Of a stretch of 64,000 bases of DNA, positions 57,504-64,000 are shown piece by piece; positions within the stretch are counted from its first letter, which is position 1; each line of letters opens with the position of its first letter. The notes under the pieces were generated by a model, which was not told the origin of the DNA, searched no databases, and saw nothing but the letters and a program-made list of their open reading frames with translations. The position numbers were made by a program, and so were the translations under genes. Location of the stretch: NCBI GenBank assembly GCA_963931925.1, contig OZ007575.1, positions 37,848,999 through 37,912,998 on the forward strand, given 5' to 3'. This stretch comes from Onchidella celtica (taxonomy: Eukaryota > Mollusca > Gastropoda > Systellommatophora > Onchidiidae).

Positions 57504-60031
57504 TTATTATTATTTTCAATTTTCACTAATTATATCTTTGTTGTTGTGGGAATAATGCGATTAGTCTGTGTCATTCTGAGGAAATAAACAGAAAACATGT
57601 TCGCTATTGTTTAAGGCTTCATTAAGTACGAATCCAAATTGGCGAAATAATGAACCCCTTGTTTCTCTGTGAACACAGGGCCGGTGTGAGATTAAATTTG
57701 GACTCTCATATGATTTTGTCCCCCGGTCCAAATGATTATAATACGACAAGAGCAATCCGGTGTTTCTCAACCTGTCCTGTCCTATGCGGGATGCCCCACC
57801 ATAATCAGACAACGTTAGTATACAATATTCAAAAAAAGAGTAAGAACATATTTATACACTCAGTATGTACACATTAAAGGGCAATTTTAATTAAAACTTT
57901 ATTACAAGTTTTATTCACTTGTTTCTTACGCAAATGGGAGCCTTGCCCTTGACTTTGGCCACAGATTTGTTTGATTCGAGGGACAAACTCCGTCAATTTT
58001 AGCCTTCAAGCATCACTAAGAAAAATCCCTGCCCTTTAGTATGAAGTCACGAAGAGCTCGTCTTGTAAGTTTTACATTATAGATTGTATAGCACATTGCG
58101 CCAAAGATCGAATTACGTGCTCGTAGCTTTTCCTCATGGCTCAGGTGCGCAGTGAGAATGGCCGAATTGCTACCACACCCAAGGTTCATGGATACCTTTA
58201 TCAGGAATTACCTGAGTGCATCAGACCGTTAACTGATGATGATGCTACCTTTATAAGCGGCCATGTTGATGAAGCTGTCGATGTTTTCTCAAGCTCTGTT
58301 GTCGCAGCTGATGTTGGCATGTTTGGTTTTTTGTTTTGTTATGAAGGGCTGCGTTTTCAGTATATATCACGAGTTCTTTTTTACATATAAGTGACGCAAG
58401 ATTTGAGTGGATGATTATCGGCACAGGCTTACGAATAACCAGATCAGAGTGAAGTCACAAAAGTGTTCACCTTCGCCATTTTATTTTGCCAGACGAGTCG
58501 TCACCACCAAAGACGCCGACTAACATTTCTTCTTTTACGTACGTTTCACTGCTTACTCCATTAAAAGATTTTTTTTTCAAAGGTTGACCCCCATTAGTTG
58601 TATAATACTGCAGTGAGTGCACTCGGTTCGCGACAGAATTATCCTAGTCTGTGGTAAACGTCTGAAATTCAGACAAAAACTAAATGGCTCCCCTGGCTTT
58701 GCCGTCGTTATGCTGAAGTCCCCTTGGTTGGTCTGGTTCAGGTGGTTGTTGTTGTCAGGGCATCTTGGTATTGTACATAGTAAGCTGCAGCTGAGCAGGG
58801 AACATGACTCAGTATTTTCTCTAACTCTGTTCCGCTTTGTAATTAGACTGTCTTAACAAGAGCACCTGGTTAATTGTTAGTCTGTGAATTGCGGTGACTG
58901 CATTTTTAGTTTAAATTGCACATCGTTCTCCTGTCATTATGCATTGTTGTCTCCCCGCCCCCCACCCCCACATCCGCAGGACATAGCAGCAAATATTTTC
59001 CCTAAAGCACTCTAAAGCACTCCAAATAAAATAATGAAATGTCCCGCACATGAAGATAAGCAGTTGAATTTCCCAGCTGTTGATGTAGATTTTTTTTGAC
59101 ATAAACAAGTGCAAGATTGTTCTTATATCTGTTTCTGCTGTTTATGTAACTCCCAGTTTGTTTGTTGTTTTTTTAATCTCGTATGTTAGAATATAATGAG
59201 ACATTCCGCGCTGATTAACTTTAAAATAACAATTTGCAAAAATAATAGATAATTTTCTATGCTGTTTTTTTTTTTTCTTAAAGAATTTCATGTTTGAAGA
59301 ATAATGAGAGCAATGCAACATGTTCTTGCCATCCTTGTAAAAGTTACACTGATCTGGAGCATGGAGTAAAGGAGAGGCAGAAAGACAAGTGCAGAGATGG
59401 AGAGAGAAATAGAGAGGAGTGATGAACTTTTTAGTTGTTGCTGTTGTTATTGTTGTTGTTGGTGGTGGCGGTGGTGGTGGTCGCGCTGCTGTTACTGCTG
59501 CTGTTGCTGCTTAAACCACGCGTGGTTGGAGAGATTCAGCAAATTTCAACAGTTTCAGATCTTATTTGGGTGTTCTGAAGAATCAGTCTGCAAGATCTAT
59601 GACAGTATGAGGTATTTTATGATAAGATGATAGTCACCATTCAATTATGTGAATATTTTGGATAACCGGTTTGTACGAATGCGGACGTCACTGTAAATAA
59701 ATCCCGAAACTAAGCGTGATCTTAGCGAAGGTAAATAATTATGACAAACTGGTGCCATTTGTGTCGAAATGACCCAAACTTACTGAAATCTTATCTTAGC
59801 TCCAGGTAAGATAACAGTCAAAACCTTTTTTTTACTCCTGCTACATCACATTTACCATAAGGTTAAGATTGCATCAAGACACTGTCCTGTTCAAGAGAGC
59901 ACTACTGTGTCGCCAGAGAGTGCAGTGTTTTTAGATCATTATTTTAGGAGGTTCGCTGGCCCCAGGCATGTACACCTCACTTTTCTTGTTTTTACTTGTC
60001 TTGTTGTGCTAGGGATTCCTTGTTTTTGTTA
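57504..60031. other. Stretch without recognised genes
   Basis: Contains TTG/GGT/GCT triplet runs at 59430-59512. The 84-codon plus frame at 58136-58390 has protein-like composition in its first half but no identifiable domain and is left uncalled. Confidence 0.35.
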
Positions 60032-60185
60032 AGAATTTTGCCCGGGCGGTGGCCTGTTCGGCCTGCTCTTTTCGATTTCCAACTGCCAAGGTATCTTTAA
60101 AGTGTGCAACGTGCACACGGGCCCTCCGAATTTTTCGTCCTTATCCGAGAAGGCTAGGTGCTCGATCCTACCAATCATAGGATCA
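60032..60185 (-). mobile_element. SINE family S, copy d, 3' part
   Basis: The minus strand contains TGATCCTATGATTGGTAGG, TCTCGGATAAGGACGAAAA, GGGCCCGTGTGCACGTTGC, CCTTGGCAGTTGGAAATCG and the end GGGCAAAATTCTTAA. It is the downstream half of a SINE whose head is at 63394-63460, the two being separated by the LINE. Confidence 0.88.
60172..60185. repeat. Target-site duplication of the LINE, left copy
   Basis: CAATCATAGGATCA, identical to 63394-63407. Confidence 0.88.
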
Positions 60186-60200
60186 TCATCATTGCCTTTC

Positions 60201-63182
60201 TCACCCTGGATCAGGGTATAGGCCACCAACAAACACTTTCCATCCCTCTCTATCATGGGCCAGCCTCTTTACATTATTCCAAGTCTTTCCGCTTCGTTGC
60301 ACATCATTTTCTCTGGCTCTTCTCCACGTTCCGCGCGGCCTTCCTCTTGATCTCTTGCCCTGGGGATTCCAATCCAATACCTTCTTCGTGATGCTGTTTC
60401 CTGGCCTCCTGAGAGTGTGGCCGATCCATCTCCATCGCCTCCTACCAATTTCCTCTCTGACTGGGCTCTGTCTTGTTCTTTTCCATACAATTTCATTGCT
60501 GACCTTGTCTGTCCATCTGATCTTAAGTAGCTTCCTCAAACATCTGTTGATGAAAACTTGGATTCTCTTTATGCAGGCCTGGGACGCATTCCAAGTCTCA
60601 CATCCATACAACAGGACTGACTTCACGTTCGAGTTGAATATCCTCAGCTTTGTTTTTAGAGATATATCCTTGGTTCTCCAAATCTTGCTTAAGGACGTGA
60701 AAGCTGCCTGTGCCTTTCCAATTCGTGCTTTGACTTCTGCCTCTGTTCCTCCCTTATTGTCAATGATACTACCAAGATAGCAGAAGGACTCTACTTCTTC
60801 CAGTGGTTGATCTCCTACTCTGACTTGTGCGCTTGGGGGTGCAACAATTTTTAGGACCTTCGACTTCGCAGGATGTATCCTCAATCCAATAGATTCTGAA
60901 ATTTTGTTTAGAGCTGTAGTCTTTGCTTGCATCTGGTCGTGTGTGTGCGACAATAGTGCCAAGTCATCTGCAAAATCTAGATCGTCCAGCTGTGTCCATG
61001 GGGTCCATTGTATGCCATTTCTTCCTCCACTGGTGGTTTCTTTCATAAGCCAATCCATCACCAGGACAAACAGAAATGGGGACAGCAAACAACCCTGCCT
61101 AACACCAGTCTTGATATCAAAGCTGTCAGTAAGCTCGCCATCGTGTACGACTCTGCAACTTGTCCCCTCGTACATGCTCTTGATAAGGTTCACCATCTTC
61201 TCTGGGATTCCATAATGTCTCAATATTCTCCACAGTGTTTCTCTATCGATGCTATCAAAGGCCTTCTCGTAGTCAAGGAAGTTCACTATCAGTTGGGAGT
61301 TCCACTCTAGCGACTGCTCTACTATGATTCTCAGCGTGGCGATCTGGTCGGTGGTTGATCGATTACTCCTGAAACCAGCTTGCTCCTCACGAAGTTTTGG
61401 GTCTGTTGCATTCTGTATTCGCTTGAGAATAATCCGGTTGAAAACCTTTCCTGGGATGGAGAGAAGTGTGATTCCTCTGTAGTTACTACAATTGCTGAGG
61501 TCCCCTTTTTTTGGAAGCTTCACGAGGTGTCCTTCCTTCCAGTCCTTTGGAAACTTGCCTCCGATCCAAATCCTCGAGAATAGTGAGTGCAGACCCTCTA
61601 CAGCCCCAGCAGCATCTGCCTTCAGCGCCTCTGGTGGGATCTGATCTGGTCCAGCTGCCTTGCCTCGATTTAACTGCTTTATGGCATCATTAATCTCTGC
61701 TTTAGTCGGAGGGTCGCAACTGATCGGTAAATCATTTCTTGCTGGTAGAATGTCGGGTGGGTTGCTTGGTGGAGGTCTGTTCAAGAGGCTGTTAAAATGT
61801 TCTATCCATCTTTTTGCCTGAGCTTCCTTTCCAAAAATAGCCTTCCTGTTGTAATCCTTGACAGGAACTTCAGGTTTTCCATATTTTCCAGCAAGAGTCT
61901 TTGTAGTCTGGTAGAGGATCCTCATGTGTCCTCCTGTTGCTGCCTTCTCTGCTTTCTCTGCTAACATTCCTATGAACTCCTCTTTGTCTTTTTTAATTGA
62001 TTTTTTGACCTCTTTAGCTGATGCTCGGTACTCTTCCTGGTTACCAACTCTTGAGCTTCTTGTACGACTTGCATTTACCTGTTCTTTTAGGTCTCTTCTT
62101 ATCCTTATCAAGTCCAGTGATTTTTGACTGATCCATTCCTTGTGTTCCACTTTCTTTTCCCCAAGAACATCCTGACATGTCGATGTAAATACTCCTTTTA
62201 CCTTAGCCCAGTGAGTCTCCAAATCTACTGTCTCTTCGAGGTCAACAAGGGGTTTGAATCTATTCCTCAGTGTCAGCTGGAACTCTTCCTTCTTGTCTCC
62301 ATCCAGAAGGCTCACTTGAAACTTTCTCCTCTTTGTTCCTGCCCTGGTACCTTGTTTCTTGAGGCGGAGTTTGAGTCTTGCCAGCAGCATGTGATGGTCA
62401 GACCCAACATCAGCTCCTCTCTGTACTATGACATCCTCCAGTGAGCGTCTGAATCGTCGGGTGATGCAAAAGTGGTCAATCTGGTTTTCAGTTACTCCAT
62501 CCGGTGAAATCCAAGTGGCCTTATGGAGCCTCTTGTGTGGGAATACTGAACCTCCAATCACATAGCTGTTAAATGCGCAGAAACTTGCAAACCGCTCTCC
62601 ATTCTCGTTCATTTGTCCCAAACCATTGCACCCCATAATGTCCTCATACCCTGTATTGTCCTGTCCTATCTTGGCATTGGCGTCTCCCATTATAATGTTC
62701 ACATCTTTTCTTGGCAATGTGTCAACTATTTCCTGAAGCTGGTTGTAGAAATCGTCCTTGTCCTCATCGGTTGCTTCATTTGTTGGGGCGTATATCTGCA
62801 CAATGTTCATGTTGATGTTCTTGTTCTTTGTAGTAAATGATGCCAATATAATTCTCCTTCCATAGGGTTCCCATCCCCTCAGTGACCTCTGGGCGTGCTT
62901 GCTCAAGATGATCGCTACTCCTTCTGTATGCTTTTTGTCCTCCCTTCCAGAATACAAAATCTTTTCCCCAGAATTAAGTTGTTTCAGTCCGGACTGTATC
63001 CAGCGGGTCTCGCTAACTCCAAGTATGTGCAGTCTGTATCGCCTCATCTCCATTGTAACCTGGGCACTCTTTCCTGCTTCATACATGGAGCGGACATTCC
63101 ACGACGCAATCCGGAGTGACTTGTTTGATGAAGGAGCAGTCAGGCCAGTGGAGTCCTTTCGGCTTTGTCCATTGTCCTTCAT
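60201..63182 (-). CDS. LINE ORF: apurinic endonuclease plus reverse transcriptase
   Basis: This protein nicks target DNA and reverse-transcribes element RNA at the nick. Residues are counted from codon 63218. An APE-type endonuclease spans about 36-280, with WNVRSM (Asn41), the catalytic Glu70 in GVSETRW, YAPTNEATD at about 143, GDAN (Asp179), QIDHF and SDHH at about 273. The reverse transcriptase spans about 505-830, with PKKGD at about 569, YRGITLL at 580, QAGFRSNRSTTDQ at 613, FLDYEKAFD (Asp649), GVRQGCLLSPFLF at 705 and FADD (Asp751/752). The basic C-terminus has YGCETW at about 871, RRRWRWIGHTLRRP and RSRGRPRGTWRR. There is no internal stop or frameshift. The first ATG is at 63182, residue 13 of this count; the frame stays open upstream to 63335 with no ATG, so a non-AUG start cannot be excluded. 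The stop is TGA at 60201-60203. Confidence 0.93.
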   Translation of the reverse strand: MKDNGQSRKDSTGLTAPSSNKSLRIASWNVRSMYEAGKSAQVTMEMRRYRLHILGVSETRWIQSGLKQLNSGEKILYSGREDKKHTEGVAIILSKHAQRSLRGWEPYGRRIILASFTTKNKNINMNIVQIYAPTNEATDEDKDDFYNQLQEIVDTLPRKDVNIIMGDANAKIGQDNTGYEDIMGCNGLGQMNENGERFASFCAFNSYVIGGSVFPHKRLHKATWISPDGVTENQIDHFCITRRFRRSLEDVIVQRGADVGSDHHMLLARLKLRLKKQGTRAGTKRRKFQVSLLDGDKKEEFQLTLRNRFKPLVDLEETVDLETHWAKVKGVFTSTCQDVLGEKKVEHKEWISQKSLDLIRIRRDLKEQVNASRTRSSRVGNQEEYRASAKEVKKSIKKDKEEFIGMLAEKAEKAATGGHMRILYQTTKTLAGKYGKPEVPVKDYNRKAIFGKEAQAKRWIEHFNSLLNRPPPSNPPDILPARNDLPISCDPPTKAEINDAIKQLNRGKAAGPDQIPPEALKADAAGAVEGLHSLFSRIWIGGKFPKDWKEGHLVKLPKKGDLSNCSNYRGITLLSIPGKVFNRIILKRIQNATDPKLREEQAGFRSNRSTTDQIATLRIIVEQSLEWNSQLIVNFLDYEKAFDSIDRETLWRILRHYGIPEKMVNLIKSMYEGTSCRVVHDGELTDSFDIKTGVRQGCLLSPFLFVLVMDWLMKETTSGGRNGIQWTPWTQLDDLDFADDLALLSHTHDQMQAKTTALNKISESIGLRIHPAKSKVLKIVAPPSAQVRVGDQPLEEVESFCYLGSIIDNKGGTEAEVKARIGKAQAAFTSLSKIWRTKDISLKTKLRIFNSNVKSVLLYGCETWNASQACIKRIQVFINRCLRKLLKIRWTDKVSNEIVWKRTRQSPVREEIGRRRWRWIGHTLRRPGNSITKKVLDWNPQGKRSRGRPRGTWRRARENDVQRSGKTWNNVKRLAHDREGWKVFVGGLYPDPG

Positions 63183-63393
63183 TGAATCTACAGGTGCAGA
63201 TGCTCCCCCTTCTCCCAAGATAAAAGACTGATTTAAAGTATTTGCTTGTGTTTCTGTAACTGGTTTATTTTTACAGGGTGGGTAGTTGGCCCACCGCCAA
63301 CTGGCTCTTCTCGGGAGACCAGGACCTTTGCACCTTTAGTCGTCTCTTACGACACGCAGTATCACGTCAGATGTATTCTTTGCTGTCCCTCTT
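63183..63393 (-). other. 5' leader of the LINE
   Basis: Lies between the right target duplication and the first ATG. The reading frame of the ORF continues upstream through it to a stop at 63336-63338. An internal promoter would be expected here, but no motif is distinctive enough to call. Confidence 0.6.
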
Positions 63394-63460
63394 CAATCAT
63401 AGGATCAGGGACAGGGAAATATGACAAAAAGCACTCTGCCTCTAGGCCACCGTGTCCCCT
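63394..63460 (-). mobile_element. SINE family S, copy d, head
   Basis: On the minus strand: GGGGACACGGTGGCCTAGAG (A-box region), then directly TTTTTGTCATATTTCCCTGT and CCCTGATCCTATGATTG. Compared with copy a, about 70 bp including the B box are missing, so this SINE was already defective or lost the segment later. The first 14 bp (63394-63407) are the right target-duplication copy. Confidence 0.85.
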
Positions 63461-63644
63461 GTGTCCAACGGTGTCCAGAGAGTGCAATGATTCGCAATAA
63501 CAATAAAGAGTGAAACAGAGCAAGCACACTGCCTGGTGTATTAGTGTGATGCATGATAATTAGGCGGCCAGCCACCAGTTTGGCCCCTGCACCAGCCTTG
63601 GTCTGTTTCATCCCTAAGGATGAAAATGCACTGACTGAAATTTG
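63461..63644. other. Short unassigned spacer
   Basis: Nothing recognised between the SINE head and dispersed repeat D. Confidence 0.4.
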
Positions 63645-64000
63645 TGTTAGCAAAAATACTAGAAACGACAAGATGAGACACTGTCTTCTTCGCACCACTT
63701 TAAAAAGTCGTGCACACAATTTGCGCGCTGATCGGGGGCGGGGCCCATGGCGCATAGTATGAAAAGAATGCTTGATATAATGGTAAATTTACGATACAAA
63801 ATTGTGACAGTGCTACTGCGACTACAAAAAAAAATAAAGGAAAAATAGCCAGAGTTTTCAAACTGCGATTGAGGTTACAATTCCACAATAAGTGACGTCA
63901 GTTAAGGCCTAATGGGATAGCTGAACAGTGGACAAAATTCAATATTTTCCCTATCACTTTTCATGACTTCCGCGCGTTTGCCACGAGGGGGGCAGTGCGA
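63645..64000 (+). repeat. Dispersed repeat D, copy 2 (runs off the window)
   Basis: Collinear with 43300-43665: ATACTAGAAACGACAAGATG, GTGCACACAATTTGCGCGCT, TGGCGCATAGTATGAAAAGA, TAGCCAGAGTTTTC, GGCCTAATGGGATAGCTGAA and TTTTCATGACTTC. It reaches the window edge, so its right end is unknown. Confidence 0.83.

Larger units (their letters stand above)
60186..63393 (-). mobile_element. Full-length RTE-like non-LTR retrotransposon (3,208 bp)
   Basis: The unit lies between perfect 14-bp direct repeats and reads on the minus strand. It has a short 5' leader (about 175-211 bp), a single ORF with endonuclease and reverse transcriptase, and a 3' region of only 15 bp ending in ATGATGA. Total length, the single ORF, the tiny 3' UTR and the short repeat tail instead of poly-A are characteristic of the RTE clade. 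The intact frame and perfect target duplication indicate a recent insertion. Confidence 0.88.

Noticed and set aside
58136-58390. 84-codon plus frame starting MAQVRSENGR
   Set aside because: Plausible composition, but no family recognised; could be an exon relic. A translated search would decide.
60032-60260. SINE S sharing its 3' end with the neighbouring LINE
   Set aside because: At first the SINE tail seemed to be the LINE 3' end. The 14-bp target duplication and SINE head beyond the LINE 5' end show that the SINE is the insertion target.

Overview
The window looks like intergenic DNA from a metazoan nuclear genome. It has short tRNA-derived SINEs, non-LTR retrotransposons, Helitron-type and TIR elements, long CT/GA and ATT microsatellites and long G/C homopolymers. 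No bacterial-style operons occur, and no complete host gene is supported. The mix fits an invertebrate, and a mollusc or other lophotrochozoan is my best guess. That is inference from repeat style, not proof.

Layout. 0-7 kb: a TIR element inserted into an older dispersed repeat, then a 50-bp minisatellite, a duplicated block ending in a TGAT microsatellite, a pyrimidine tract and a 57/58/60-bp minisatellite. 7.6-14.3 kb: two copies of a ~250-bp MITE, a small foldback element, a broken THAP-domain first exon, then a Helitron-like element split by a second Helitron-like element, a third Helitron-like copy and a tRNA-SINE. 14.7-24 kb: tandem duplications, a MITE copy, a paired VNTR repeat, a Helitron remnant, a 664-bp element with 42-bp perfect TIRs, and two more SINEs. 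25-43 kb: sparse DNA with an uninterrupted copy of the 1-kb repeat, a hAT-like element carrying a nested TIR element, several MITEs and a second SINE family. 43-57.5 kb: dispersed repeats, a MITE split by a Helitron-like fragment, a ~170-bp satellite, LINE tail fragments, a second THAP exon copy, and a Helitron-like element split by a LINE-derived insertion. 57.5-64 kb: a full-length RTE-like LINE with an intact endonuclease/reverse-transcriptase frame, inserted in a SINE and flanked by a perfect 14-bp target-site duplication.

The only long open frame that looks like a real protein is the LINE ORF (60201-63182, minus; open frame extends to 63335). The interest of the window is its record of nested insertions, several readable to the base because a target duplication or an uninterrupted relative is present in the same window. 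I found no sign of a new cellular pathway. The most notable items are the nested Helitron-like family, the LINE-in-SINE insertion and the filled/empty-site pair at 1 kb and 25 kb.
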